A stretch of DNA of 64,000 nt from positions 1,798,001 through 1,862,000 of the forward strand of contig NZ_AP023420.1 in NCBI RefSeq assembly GCF_018408705.1, read 5' to 3'. Position numbers and translations under genes: made by a program. The stretch is from Pusillibacter faecalis. GTDB taxonomy: Bacteria; Bacillota; Clostridia; Oscillospirales; Oscillospiraceae. Positions 24,637-33,380 of this stretch are shown here, in pieces; position 1 is the first letter of the stretch; every line of letters begins with the position of its first letter. A model generated the notes under the pieces. That model was not told the DNA's origin, ran no database searches, and saw only the letters and a list, made by a program, of their open reading frames with translations.

Positions 24637-24759
24637 TTTGGCATTAAATTATGGATAAAGTCTGCCGATTTGTTTAAAGTATATATTGACTGCATTGGAA
24701 TGGCAAACGCCATACTAACATATAATCCATGCCAAACTGTCATATATGATTGTTTGGCA
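24637..24759. promoter_or_regulatory. Divergent control region with LysR-type operator palindromes
   Basis: The 190 bases between the HAD and LysR genes hold repeated TTTGGCA/TGCCAAA half-sites: TTTGGCA at 24637-24643, ATGGC-N4-GCCAT at 24700-24713 and TGCCAAAC-N14-GTTTGGCA at 24730-24759, the last centred on CATATATG so that nearly 30 bases are palindromic. This fits binding of a LysR dimer or tetramer next to the operon promoter. Confidence 0.65.
24678..24706 (-). promoter_or_regulatory. Promoter of the catabolic operon
   Basis: Read on the minus strand, TTGCCA and TATACT are separated by 17 bases. The -35 hexamer lies inside the ATGGC-N4-GCCAT inverted repeat, so a regulator bound there would touch RNA polymerase directly. 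Confidence 0.55.
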
Positions 24760-24794
24760 CTTGAATGCACAAGATTCGTAAGGAGGAAATGTAC

Positions 24795-25706
24795 ATGCTT
24801 TCGTTGCCTTTCTTTTTGTTTTTCGTTGAAATTGCAAAAACCAAGAACGTTTCTATCGCTGCAAAAAAGTTGAACTATTCACAGAGTGGATTAAGCCACG
24901 CACTCAATCGCGCGGAGAATGAGTTGGGCTTCAAACTGTTTACCAGAGATAAAAATGGGTTACACTTAACTGCTCAAAGTAGACAGATTCTGCCCTTGGC
25001 ACAACAGTTGGTAGAAGATTTTGATGCAATCAACAAGACCATCCAATCTATCCAAAAACTTAGCTACGGAGTCATAAAAATTGGAACATATTCTAGTTTG
25101 TCCATGCATTTTCTTCCAAAGATCATCAATAAATTTAATCAAGATTATCCAGAAATTGTGATTGAAATCAGCGAGGGATCTAGAGAAGAAATCAAGAATG
25201 CTCTTCTCAAAGGAAGAATTGATGTAGGGTTTACTAGTCTTTCAGATGATGATCCATTTGAACAAATTGCTTTGTTTGAAGATCCAATTGTAGCTGTTTT
25301 TCCAAAAGATTTTCCTGTGCAAACGAATCATCAAGGAGCTTTTGATATTCAAAATCTAAATCAATACAAAATCATCATGCCAATTATGGATAATACCATT
25401 GACTTTGACGTAGAGCGAGTGTTTACACAGAATTCTCTCAACAGCGACATACAGGCGTCCTCTATGGATTATATTGCCATATTATGCATGATCCGAAATG
25501 GTATCGGTGTAAGTCTCTTGCCTAGATTGATGGTGCTCGACTTTCTTGATGAGTTAATTGTGCTGCCTATTGCACCAGCGGCGTTCCGGTCACTTGGCAT
25601 GGAAGTGAATTTTGGTAAATCTTCAGCTTTGGTATCAACATTTATACGATACGTGAAAAAATATATGGTAGAAGATTTTTTAAAGAACAAGACTGAAAAC
25701 ATTTAA
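24795..25706 (+). CDS. LysR-family transcriptional regulator
   Basis: A regulator of about 303 residues. The N-terminal winged helix reads FVEIAKTKNVSIAAKKLNYS and QSGLSHALNRAENELGFKLF, the canonical LysR HTH; the rest is a two-lobe substrate-binding-type effector domain starting near KIGTYSSLSMHFLPKI. The ATG at 24795 is chosen because GGAGG lies eight bases upstream; an ATG six bases earlier is too close. It is divergent from the HAD-liv operon, the normal position for its activator. The gene is visibly more AT-rich than the operon it faces and than the core genes, which suggests a separate or more recent origin. Confidence 0.9.
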   Translation: MLSLPFFLFFVEIAKTKNVSIAAKKLNYSQSGLSHALNRAENELGFKLFTRDKNGLHLTAQSRQILPLAQQLVEDFDAINKTIQSIQKLSYGVIKIGTYSSLSMHFLPKIINKFNQDYPEIVIEISEGSREEIKNALLKGRIDVGFTSLSDDDPFEQIALFEDPIVAVFPKDFPVQTNHQGAFDIQNLNQYKIIMPIMDNTIDFDVERVFTQNSLNSDIQASSMDYIAILCMIRNGIGVSLLPRLMVLDFLDELIVLPIAPAAFRSLGMEVNFGKSSALVSTFIRYVKKYMVEDFLKNKTENI

Positions 25707-25965
25707 AACGATTCTGAGCGCAAATTTTTTGTTGCCATTCCCCATTAGTTGCTTATATTTACTGCTTCTCGGCAGAATACTATTGACCGGGAACCATAAT
25801 GAGCAATGTTAAGGGCAAGACTGACTATTTTAGGAAGCTAATTTCAGAAATGAGTTGCGTTCTGGGCTACAAAAGAAATTTTAGATAAGCTATTGGAGGT
25901 CGTAGCAAGAAGCCGGTGATGTTGGGCTGGTGTTGTAGCTGCAAAACTGTCTCCCAATAGGCGAT

Positions 25966-26000
25966 ATACCTCTTTTGAGTTATTTTAACTCAAAAGAGGT
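25966..26000. promoter_or_regulatory. Perfect 16-base-arm palindrome upstream of an XRE gene
   Basis: TACCTCTTTTGAGTTA is repeated as its exact complement after TTT. It lies 53 bases before the XRE start. It could be the operator of that repressor or a terminator-like hairpin in its leader. Confidence 0.45.
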
Positions 26001-26052
26001 AATTATTTCAAGTTCAATCGGGTATCTTCAATATAGGATTGAGGTGATACCC

Positions 26053-26295
26053 GTGGATATTGGAGAGGCAGTTAGGGCAAGAATCTTAGAATTATGCCGT
26101 GAGCGCGATTTATCTATCAATAAGTTGTGCCTTTTGAGCGGTGTCACGCAGTCCACGGTGAATAATATTGTCAGCGGGCGCAATCACAGCGCCACAGTTA
26201 CAACTATAAAAAAGTTATGTGATGGTCTTGGGATTTCAATAGGCGATTTTTTTAGCTCGGAGTTGTTTCGAGGGTTAGATCAAGAAGTGAGGTAA
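26053..26295 (+). CDS. Small XRE-family transcriptional regulator
   Basis: An 80-residue protein that is almost all helix-turn-helix: RILELCRERDLSINKLCLLS, then GVTQSTVNNIVSGRN and TIKKLCDGLGISIGDFF. Small proteins of this shape are common next to integrative elements in Clostridia. The GTG at 26053 is used because GAGGTGA lies five bases before it; the frame extends upstream without a better signal. A broken ImmA-type protease gene converges on it, which recalls the ImmR-ImmA switch of ICEBs1, though there the genes are co-directional. Confidence 0.8.
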   Translation: MDIGEAVRARILELCRERDLSINKLCLLSGVTQSTVNNIVSGRNHSATVTTIKKLCDGLGISIGDFFSSELFRGLDQEVR

Positions 26296-26413
26296 ATGTT
26301 GTGAATGTGCTTTCCAATTTATAATCAAACCAGTATAACAAGGCCATAAACGGAGTAAAGACACAAAGAAATATTATTTCCGTGCTGTTATAGGACTAAA
26401 AATTGTGACAACA

Positions 26414-26444
26414 AAATCGTCCCCTACTTTGTAGGGGACGATTT
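26414..26444. terminator. Bidirectional terminator between the XRE and ImmA-like genes
   Basis: AAATCGTCCCCTAC, a TTT loop and the exact complement form a 14-base stem with A- and T-rich flanks on the two sides. It can serve both convergent genes. Confidence 0.75.
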
Positions 26445-26449
26445 CTATT

Positions 26450-26864
26450 TTATACTGTTACATTCTTTAGGAAATCCGAACGGGGAATATATGGGAGGTT
26501 AAGTTGAAGCCCTATACGGTTAAGTTCATTCGACTTGATAAGTACCAAAGTAACATCTTTTTCCATGATTGAGAAGAGCTGCACTACATCATACCTGTGG
26601 CCCGCAAGCTCAAGCAAATTCCTCACTGTCAATACGCAAATGGGCTGCAAAGGCATTGGCCTCATACTTCGTCTCGTTCCGTATATCAAACAGGGTGAAC
26701 TTCTGGAGTTCCATCCCAATTTTGCTCTGCTCCCTATGTAAAGCATCATGGCCGATCTCATGTCCGCAGACCATTTGAACTGTAATGTAATCCATGTTAG
26801 AGTTCAGCAGAATACGTTTAGCGCCGATTAGGAACATTGCAAATACAAGGGGTTCCGGTCCCAA
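26450..26864 (-). pseudogene. ImmA/IrrE-family metallopeptidase, broken
   Basis: The first part has the zinc-protease motif VCGHEIGHDALHRE and continues through FDIRNETKYEANAFAAHLRI, then stops. The remainder, LLELAGHRYDVVQLFSIMEK onward to IPRSDFLKNVTV, is in another frame, so one frameshift near 26615 breaks the gene. The N terminus is also shorter than in complete family members. Intact ImmA proteins cleave the element's repressor on DNA damage; this copy should be inactive. Confidence 0.75.
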
Positions 26865-27204
26865 TAAAACCGGGAAATAAAGAAGAACACTATCACATTA
26901 TGCAAAACGCCACTCGGGATAAAATCCGGGTGGCGTTTTTGCAGGGAACGTGGGAAAGCGGGGTGAAAAACATTCACAAAATTTTCGCTCACAATTTGTG
27001 CAGCACTACAAAATTTAATAAATTAAAAAGGAGTGAAAAATATCTTTATCTGGTGCGGACTTTGAGACACTTTGTCCCGAGGTCTGCGCTTTTTTCTCCA
27101 GTACGGCTCTGGTGATATATCCACCGTCACCGACAGTCCTTTAGCGTGGCCGGAACCGTCACTCAAGGGTAGACCGCCGTAAAACGACGGTGAAATAACC
27201 CATA
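26865..27204. other. Gene-poor junction with one hairpin
   Basis: A stem of ten bases (AAAACGCCAC with its complement at 26904-26939, followed by TTTTT) looks like a terminator on the plus strand. The remaining sequence up to the IS3 remnant has no supported gene. Confidence 0.4.
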
Positions 27205-27219
27205 AAAGTTGGACAAAAG

Positions 27220-28080
27220 TTATGCGGCAAATCCGCTTTGAATTCTGTATTGGACAGGGCTTAACCCGTTCAATTTTTCTTTAATGCGGTTGTGGTTATA
27301 GTATTCAAGATAAGCGGCCAGTTCCTGGCAGAACTCGTCTAATGATTGGAACGTCCGCAGGTAAAGCAGTTCGGGTTTTAACGAGCCGAAGAAGTTTTCT
27401 ATAACCGCATGGTCCAGACAGTTTACCTTTCTGGACATACTTTGTTGGATGCCTTTTTCCAACAGCCTTTTTTGATACCTGGCGTTTTAATATTGCCAGC
27501 CCTGCTCCAAGTGAAGGATCAGTCCGCCGCCGTCCGGGAGCCGAGAGAATGCTTTATCCAGCATCTCATCCACCTGATGGTAATTAGCCCGTTCACTGAT
27601 GGCATAACTGATGATTTCACCATTATACAGGTCAAGCACAGGCGACAGATAAAGTTTGCTTCCAAACAGTGAAAACTCAGGCACATCGGTTACCCATTTC
27701 TGCTTCGGCCTTTCCGCATGGAAATCTCTTGCCAGCAGATTTGACGCAACACTGCCGACTTCTCCCCGGTAAGAACGATACTTTTTCATTCGTACCATAA
27801 TTTCAAGCCTGATTCCTTCATCAGCTTTTACAACCTCTTGTAGTTCAGCCGGAAGCCCCTGTTGCGTAATTCCATACCAATCCGCTGATACCCATACCGG
27901 CCTTGATTCTCCTGATAAATTGCTATGATTTCTGCTCTTTCTTTCGCGTGTTTATCCACAGCATTAGCTTTCTGGGAATGATAGTAGTATGTACTTCGAG
28001 GAATACCAGCCAGTTTCAGTAGAGCTGCCAGAGGATACTCCCGCCTTCATTCTGTAATGGCAACCGCAACGTCGCTTATT
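27220..28080 (-). pseudogene. IS3-family OrfB transposase, broken
   Basis: Pieces in order are IPRSTYYYHSQKANAVDK, RYGYQRIGMELRNRGF, WVTDVPEFSLFGSKLYLSP (first catalytic Asp), [20 protein letters not shown] near the last Glu, and ending [12 protein letters not shown]. An in-frame TAA at about 27485 and several stops and shifts upstream of 27800 separate them. It cannot yield an active integrase. Confidence 0.75.
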
Positions 28081-28510
28081 CGGGTTTTTCCCGCTTCTGA
28101 ATTAAGGCGTTTAATTTTTTTAGGTAATCATTCTCCATTCTCAACCGGTAATTTTCTTCTGACAGCCGCTTGTTTTCCTGTTGCAGTTCTGTCTGTCCCT
28201 GCTTCTTCTGCCCTTTTCGATTCCTTTTATAGCCTGCTTTTTCATAAGTCCCTGTGCACCTTCCTTTTGGAATTTTTTCCCCCACCGGCACACGGTTACA
28301 ACATCGAGGCAAAAGTGCATAGCTGTCTGTGTACAGGATAAGTGATGTTCCTGCTTGTATTGTAGCACTTTCAGGCGAAACTCGCCATCAAAACCTTTTT
28401 GTTTGCCCACTAGATTTCGGCTTAGAAGTCTTTTTGCACCATGCAGCTTATACAGATTTACCCATTTTTCAATCGGCGTACAGGATATACAAAATTTCTC
28501 GGATCCCTCA
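28076..28510 (-). pseudogene. IS3-family OrfA, frameshifted
   Basis: The first half, EKWVNLYKLHGAKRLLSRN and FRLKVLQYKQEHHLSCTQTA, is one HTH region, and the second half switches frame into QQENKRLSEENYRLRMENDY, the leucine-zipper end that precedes orfB. A shift near 28250 breaks it. Confidence 0.7.
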
Positions 28511-28519
28511 CTCTGGTTG

Positions 28520-29470
28520 GGACTATCCTCAGCGGTGGGAGCCTGCGGAGCGATGGGGCCGACGGTCAGAGGAAGGGTGCCGTTTTCCCCGGCTTGAAAA
28601 CTTGTCAATCCGTTTCCTGAGAATTTTGAATTGCTCCACCTGATTGGGCTTTTCCTCCTGCATGATGGAGAGGATCACATCAGGGTTCAGTTTGCCCTGC
28701 TCGGAAAAGGTCCGCATTTTGATGGCCTGGGCGTGAGAAGGAGTGCGGTCCTCGCTCTCCATGACCTCCGGCAAGGCGGCCTGCTCGGCCTCCGGCAGAT
28801 AGGACAGCTCCAAGGCGGGGCGTAGGGCCATTTGTGGTTTCCATGTTTCTTTCAGCGCAGAATCGTCCACCATGTCCAGAATTTCAGGGATAAGGTTGGT
28901 TAGACGGATATAGCGTTGGATTTGAGTATTGCTATCAAGGGAGTCAGATGCGAAAATCTCTCTTGATTTTCCCACCAAAAAATAGTGTCCCACTGGGACA
29001 CTATTTTCATTACTCAGCTTTCCAGCCTATCTACGCATGGCTTCCAACTTCATCTTATAGGCAAACGCCTTTTTTGATGGTAAGACCTGTTCCCGCTGAA
29101 GGTTGATGTCCACCACGACGATGACGGCTCCATCATCCGTCAATTCCCGGATAATGCAGGGCACCGTGGGCAGACCAGCCAACTCCGCCGCCCGCTTGCG
29201 CCGATGGCCCGACACCATCTGATAGCTTCCGCCCGGCATGGGCCGGACCAGGGATGGAACCAGGACGCCATGCTGCTTTACGCTGTCTGCCAGTTCTACC
29301 ATGCTTTGGTTCATCCGCACCTTGAACGGTGGTTGGGGAAGTCGCTGATTTCAGCGGCGGGCAGGTCGGTCACATAGCTGCGCTGGGCGTTGTCTCGTTC
29401 TTCCTGGGTGACAGGCCGTTATAAGCCTCGTTCAGCCCAAGGTCGATTGCGGCTCCTTTGCTCAAGGATG
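28520..29470 (-). pseudogene. ParB-like partition/nucleoid-occlusion-type protein, broken
   Basis: The central part shows the ParB nuclease-like motif SVKQHGVLVPSLVRPMP with YQMVSGHRRKRAAELAG, then DINLQREQVLPSKKAFAYKM. A TAG at 29027-29029 stands where the family has Gln; beyond it the same frame continues with NTQIQRYIRLTNLIPEILDM (the DNA-binding HTH region). The N terminus needs further frameshifts: PAAEISDFPNH is one frame off because of an apparent lost C near 29330. The C terminus runs into the IS3 remnant. Such ParB proteins accompany ParA on conjugative elements of gut Firmicutes. Confidence 0.75.
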
Positions 29471-29474
29471 TTCA

Positions 29475-30240
29475 CCTCCTCTACAAGCGCCGTATATGCC
29501 GCAGCTACTTTCCCTTTGCTGCTATGGATGAAAATGCTCTTGCCCTCCATGCTGCACTCTGCCGCCCGGACAGAGAAGGGTATCTCCGTATTCAATACCT
29601 GGAGATTGTTCCCGGTCTGCCGTAGGGCCGCGATAATGTTTTGGTGTTGTTGGTACGGTTATCCACCATGGCTAGCAGGGTGCCGCCGATTTTCAGCAAT
29701 GGGTTGATCTGTCGTCGTACTTTGGCTACCGATCCCAACAACAGCTTCAAGCCCTTGGTGGACAGATAGTTGGCCTGACATGGGATAAGAACGCTGTCCG
29801 CCGCTGCCAGAGCGTTGATGGTCGGCATACCCAGCGAGGGCATACAATTGATCAGAACGTAGTCATAATCCCGTTTGACTGCGCCCAGGTAACTACACAG
29901 CACAAATTCCCGGCTTATAGTGTTCACAAGACTTACTTCAAAGCTGGACAGACCGATGTTGGAGGGCACCAAATCGACCCCTTCAATATTTTTTAAGATG
30001 CCTCTGTCTCGTGGTGATACCATTGTCCACAACGACTTGCATCAGATCGGAGATGGTTGTTTCAAGGTCATCCGGGTTCTTCACGCCCAGACTCACCGTA
30101 AGACTTTCCTGGGGGTCCGCGTCCACAAGCAAAACCTTTTTCCCCTGCTGTACCAGTCCCACGCCCAAATTGACCGCCGTGGTTGTCTTACCGAGGCCGC
30201 CCTTTTGATTGGTGATGGCAATCACTTTGCACTTGTCCAT
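29475..30240 (-). pseudogene. ParA-family ATPase, broken
   Basis: The start is intact: [20 protein letters not shown] is the deviant Walker A, followed by [17 protein letters not shown]. Near 30000 the frame changes, and the second part carries EGVDLVPSNIGLSSFE and DYVLINCMPSLGMPTINALA (Walker B). A last piece, containing VLNTEIPFSVRAAECSMEGK, is in yet another frame near 29590. Two frameshifts therefore break the gene. It lies directly upstream of the parB remnant, the standard par order. Confidence 0.78.
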
Positions 30241-30341
30241 AGGTTACTACCTCCGTTTCTTCAGTTTATAGTCATAGCCGTATGCGGCGCTTGTAGCAGC
30301 GCAACGACTATGTTAAAGTGAGCCGATGGCCCACTAGGAAT

Positions 30342-30712
30342 TTACGGCCTTTCACTTGTGAGAAGTGCCAGCACATCATCCATGCCTGTGTCAAAGATGA
30401 AGTCCTCACTCTTTGCCAGATATTCCTCCATGAACATCTGTGCCAGGGCAGAGTACTGCTGATGGTCGGTGAAATCCTCTGATGGGGCGATCTCCACCAG
30501 GGCATAGATGCCTTCCAGAACCTTCATAGCCCCGATATAATTGCCGTGGCTTACCAGGAGCCGTGGGTCTTTCTCCATGGCCCGCACCATGTCCAGGCCA
30601 AATCCAGGAAAGCGTTCCAGAGGTTCTCTATGCTCTCATAGGCGACGCCGCGAATCTTGTCGGCCAGCGTCTCGATCTTTCTATTCTGCGGCTCGTCCTT
30701 TTTCCACTTCAT
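30342..30712 (-). pseudogene. Unrecognised gene upstream of parA, frameshifted
   Basis: From ATG at 30712, with GAGGA before it, the frame reads MKWKKDEPQNRKIETLADKI and AYESIENLWNAF, then a one-base shift near 30605 is needed to enter GLDMVRAMEKDPRLLVSHGN and the helical remainder. I do not recognise a domain. The place beside parAB suggests an element maintenance gene. Confidence 0.5.
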
Positions 30713-31115
30713 GGCTTGTCCTCTTACTGTAAACTCATAGCTGTCAAAAGGGATATAGACGGCTATGTAGGCTTTTGGGCAGGGTGGGGGAAATAATTGC
30801 GTCTGCCAACTGGGGCGAAAAAGAGCGCCGTTTCATTCAGGGAATGATCGGCACTCTATAATATGGCTGCAATATAAACAGTATTCAGTTATGACAAAGC
30901 AGGCCAAATCAGGGGGAAAATACAGATCGATTTTTTGGTATCGGGGGCCTTTAGAGAGGGTGATAACCGTTCATGACGGCCTGCCCTGAGACTAGCTCCA
31001 AATCGACTTCTTTCGCTCTGTCAGTTAGCCTATATTTAACCCCCAAAAAAACAGGGTCAAATTGAGCCAAATCAGTCCAAAATCAGGCAAAGGCTATCAG
31101 AGGTTTTCAAAAGAA
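30713..31115. other. Intergenic region between the element remnant and rpsI
   Basis: No gene is supported in these 400 bases. The sequence is low in long open frames on both strands and probably marks the junction between the element remnant and the ribosomal protein genes. Confidence 0.4.
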
Positions 31116-31149
31116 AAAACCCCGGAAAATCGAAATTTTCCGGGGTTTT
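31116..31149 (-). terminator. Terminator of rplM-rpsI
   Basis: AAAACCCCGGAAAAT, a 4-base loop and its complement form a 15-base stem, with A-runs before and T-runs after, 20 bases beyond the rpsI stop. It can act in both directions. Confidence 0.85.
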
Positions 31150-31169
31150 TGAACGTTTCTGATATAAAA

Positions 31170-31574
31170 TCAGCGCTTGGAGAACTGAGGCGCACGACGG
31201 GCGGCCTTGAGGCCGTATTTCTTGCGCTCTTTCATGCGAGGATCGCGAGTCAGGAAACCAGCTTTCTTCAAGATAGGACGATAGTCCTCGCTGGCCAGTA
31301 GCAGGGCGCGGGCGATGCCGTGGCGCAGGGCACCGGCCTGGCCAGACACACCACCGCCAGTGACAGTGGCCACAATATCCATTTTGCCGGTGTTGCCAGT
31401 GGCCTCCAGTGGCTGACGAACCACCATCTTCAAGGTATCCAGGCCGAAATAGTCGTCAATATCCCGGCCGTTGATGGTGATGGAGCCGGTGCCGTTGGGA
31501 AACAGGTGGACGCGGGCCACGGAGGACTTCCGGCGACCGGTGCCATACAGATAGGGCTTCTTAGACTGATACAT
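31170..31574 (-). CDS. rpsI: 30S ribosomal protein S9
   Basis: A 134-residue S9 with the standard beginning [21 protein letters not shown] and the diagnostic C-terminal tail [12 protein letters not shown], which reaches the P-site tRNA in the ribosome. It is the second gene of the universal rplM-rpsI pair, 14 bases after rplM, with AGGAGGAAGAG before its ATG. Confidence 0.98.
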   Translation of the reverse strand: MYQSKKPYLYGTGRRKSSVARVHLFPNGTGSITINGRDIDDYFGLDTLKMVVRQPLEATGNTGKMDIVATVTGGGVSGQAGALRHGIARALLLASEDYRPILKKAGFLTRDPRMKERKKYGLKAARRAPQFSKR

Positions 31575-31588
31575 GCTCTTCCTCCTCC

Positions 31589-32020
31589 TTATTCGACGTC
31601 CAGAGCCACGGGCTTCTGAGCCTGCTGCTCATAGTTGGCGTCCGCATAAATGTGCAGGCGCTTCAGGGAGTCCTTGGTAATGACGTTCCGGGGCATCATG
31701 CCGCGGACAGCCACCCGCATGGCGACTTCGGGCTTCTCCTGCATCAAAATGCGATAGGGGGTCTCTTTCAGACCGCCCACCCAGCCGGAGTGGGTGCGGT
31801 AGAACTTCTGCTCGCCCTTCTTGCCGGTGAGGATGGCCTTGCCGGCATTGATAATGATGACATTGTCGCCGCAGTCGGCGTGGGGGGTGTAGGTGACTTT
31901 GCCCTTGCCGCGCAGCAGATCCGCAGCCCGGACGGCGGTCTTGCCCAGGGGCTTGCCGGCGGCGTCCAGGATGTACCACTTGCGCTCAATGTTGGCCTTG
32001 TTTGCCATAAAAGTGGACAT
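31589..32020 (-). CDS. rplM: 50S ribosomal protein L13
   Basis: A 143-residue L13 with [38 protein letters not shown] and the [20 protein letters not shown] block. The ATG follows GGAGGAAACACC. It is transcribed from a consensus promoter about 75 bases upstream and is likely autoregulated through its leader. Confidence 0.98.
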   Translation of the reverse strand: MSTFMANKANIERKWYILDAAGKPLGKTAVRAADLLRGKGKVTYTPHADCGDNVIIINAGKAILTGKKGEQKFYRTHSGWVGGLKETPYRILMQEKPEVAMRVAVRGMMPRNVITKDSLKRLHIYADANYEQQAQKPVALDVE

Positions 32021-32068
32021 GGTGTTTCCTCCATATGATAAATTTTGCTTTTGCTTTACAAATCAAAC

Positions 32069-32125
32069 GCTCCGGGGTAAAATCGGAGCAAGCTTATTTA
32101 TATCACGGAGAAACAGGGATGTCAA
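32069..32125 (-). promoter_or_regulatory. rplM promoter and L13-type leader hairpin
   Basis: On the minus strand TTGACA and TATAAA (32120-32125 and 32097-32102) are 17 bases apart. The transcript then forms a 6-base stem, GCTCCG with CGGAGC at 32069-32089, before the ribosome binding site. Firmicute L13 leaders have a short hairpin in this position; I assign it by place and shape only. Confidence 0.6.
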
Positions 32126-32223
32126 TATGAATTTGATTTAGCACAAAGTTTCCTCCTGTTTTCTCAAAATATCTCTTAGTATCTCCTGAAATCTCTCGCT
32201 CTATTTTTGAAAAGGAGACCTCC

Positions 32224-32775
32224 ATGAACCATGTGGCGAGCGACCGGATCTTCTTGCTTGCCAGCTTGGTGGCTGTGGCCTGCGCGGCATTTTACGAGCC
32301 TGTGATCTATGGCAACGACATGGGCAGCATAGAGCGTTATCTCCGACAGGAAATGGGCAGCCGTCTGAAGGACGGGATTGAGCTGCTGACAGTTGCGGAC
32401 GACGGGGCTGACCGCTTTGCCGTGTTCCGCGGGGCAGAAAAAAGACCGGACGAGCGGTGGATCGTCCGGTTCCGGCAGAATGAAAACGGGGATTATGAAG
32501 CATATTTGAATTCCCGGCGTATGTATGGCCCACACCCGGTGCAGGGCATCTACACGCAGCCTCTGGGCGGCTACTCCGGCGACCGGGAGGTGTGCTACGC
32601 CGTCTGGAACGAATCGGAGCATCTAGCGGAGATCCGGTTCCGGCTGGATGGCGGCCCGGCGGAAACTGTCTCGATTTCTACCCCGCCGTCACTGACCATC
32701 TGGCGGTTCCGGGGCGGAGAGAGCGGCTGGCACCTGGAGAGCACATATTACAACGACGCGGGAGACGAACTGTGA
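32224..32775 (+). CDS. Secreted or membrane-anchored protein of unknown function
   Basis: A 183-residue protein with one hydrophobic N-terminal segment (residues about 9-24, FLLASLVAVACAAFYEP) and a polar remainder rich in Tyr, Arg and Gly. It has no motif I recognise. The start follows AAAAGGAGACCTCC. It is convergent with the bofA-yaaL pair, whose end lies 12 bases beyond its stop, and it stands divergent from rplM. A repeated pattern of WIVRFRQNE and EIRFRLDG suggests a beta-rich domain. Confidence 0.65.
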   Translation: MNHVASDRIFLLASLVAVACAAFYEPVIYGNDMGSIERYLRQEMGSRLKDGIELLTVADDGADRFAVFRGAEKRPDERWIVRFRQNENGDYEAYLNSRRMYGPHPVQGIYTQPLGGYSGDREVCYAVWNESEHLAEIRFRLDGGPAETVSISTPPSLTIWRFRGGESGWHLESTYYNDAGDEL

Positions 32776-32787
32776 ATCATATGTATT

Positions 32788-33051
32788 CTATAGCACCCAT
32801 TGGGTTAGAAGGAGCAGAACAAAACCTGGCAGGCCTAGAATGCCGATGACCAGAGCGTTGAGCAGGTTCAGCCCCAGGGTGATCCCCGTGACGCCCGCCG
32901 TCAAGTTGACCACCCACAGGGCCAAAAAACCAAGAAGCGTGTTTGCCAGCAGTTTTAAGGCAAGGCGCAGCGGCGTCTGAAACACCCGGATCAAGGCGAT
33001 GAGGAAGAAGGCCGCCAGGATGGCGGCGAGAATTTTTTGATTTAGGTCCAT
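32788..33051 (-). CDS. bofA: BofA-family protein (pro-sigma-K processing inhibitor)
   Basis: An 87-residue membrane protein with three hydrophobic segments and the conserved end GLNLLNALVIGILGLPGFVL. BofA inhibits the SpoIVFB protease that activates sigma-K in the mother cell. AAGGAG lies seven bases before the ATG, inside the end of the upstream gene, so it is co-translated with the yaaL-like gene. That pairing matches Bacillus subtilis yaaL-bofA and supports sporulation in this organism. Confidence 0.85.
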   Translation of the reverse strand: MDLNQKILAAILAAFFLIALIRVFQTPLRLALKLLANTLLGFLALWVVNLTAGVTGITLGLNLLNALVIGILGLPGFVLLLLTQWVL

Positions 33052-33302
33052 ATGGCATCTCCTTCCACCTGGGCGGCAGCGGCGGCCTGGGGTCCCCGCT
33101 CCTTGATGGCGCGGATGAGATAGTTGCATCGGGCCTTTACCGCGCTGATCTGATAGATGCAGGACTCCACCAGTTCTGGGTCCACTGCCTGGTTGAATTG
33201 TCGGTAAGCCTGAGCCAACTCGCTTTGGGCTTCCAGCAGCTCGGAGCGCAGGATCATCAGCTCCGGGTCCTGAAAGCGCTTTTTGGAAAAAATAGGTTTC
33301 AT
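33042..33302 (-). CDS. DUF2508 (YaaL-like) protein
   Basis: An 86-residue, largely helical protein: ELLEAQSELAQAYRQFNQA then DPELVESCIYQISAVKARCN are the family blocks. Function is unknown; the gene precedes bofA in many sporulating Firmicutes. It overlaps the bofA start by 10 bases. GGGGAGGG precedes its ATG. Confidence 0.82.
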   Translation of the reverse strand: MKPIFSKKRFQDPELMILRSELLEAQSELAQAYRQFNQAVDPELVESCIYQISAVKARCNYLIRAIKERGPQAAAAAQVEGDAIWT

Positions 33303-33380
33303 GGCTGTGTCCCTCCCCTTTCAGATGTATGGGAAGTTTGGACAAATATGCCAGATTTCATACGGGGAGAATGGAAAAAC

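Larger units (their letters stand above)
27205..28510 (-). mobile_element. IS3-family (IS150-like) insertion sequence, degenerate
   Basis: An orfA/orfB pair reads on the minus strand. OrfB shows the DDE pattern in pieces and orfA has the tandem-HTH and leucine-zipper layout. Both are broken. The 5' end of orfA merges into sequence continuous with the parB remnant near 28510, so the element appears truncated there. No convincing terminal inverted repeats were found. Confidence 0.7.

Noticed and set aside
28979..29007. Perfect 14-base-arm palindrome (AATAGTGTCCCA core) taken at first for an operator or small insertion in parB
   Set aside because: It is in frame and encodes NSVPVGHYF, which fits the normal ParB sequence at this point, so the symmetry is probably coincidental coding sequence.
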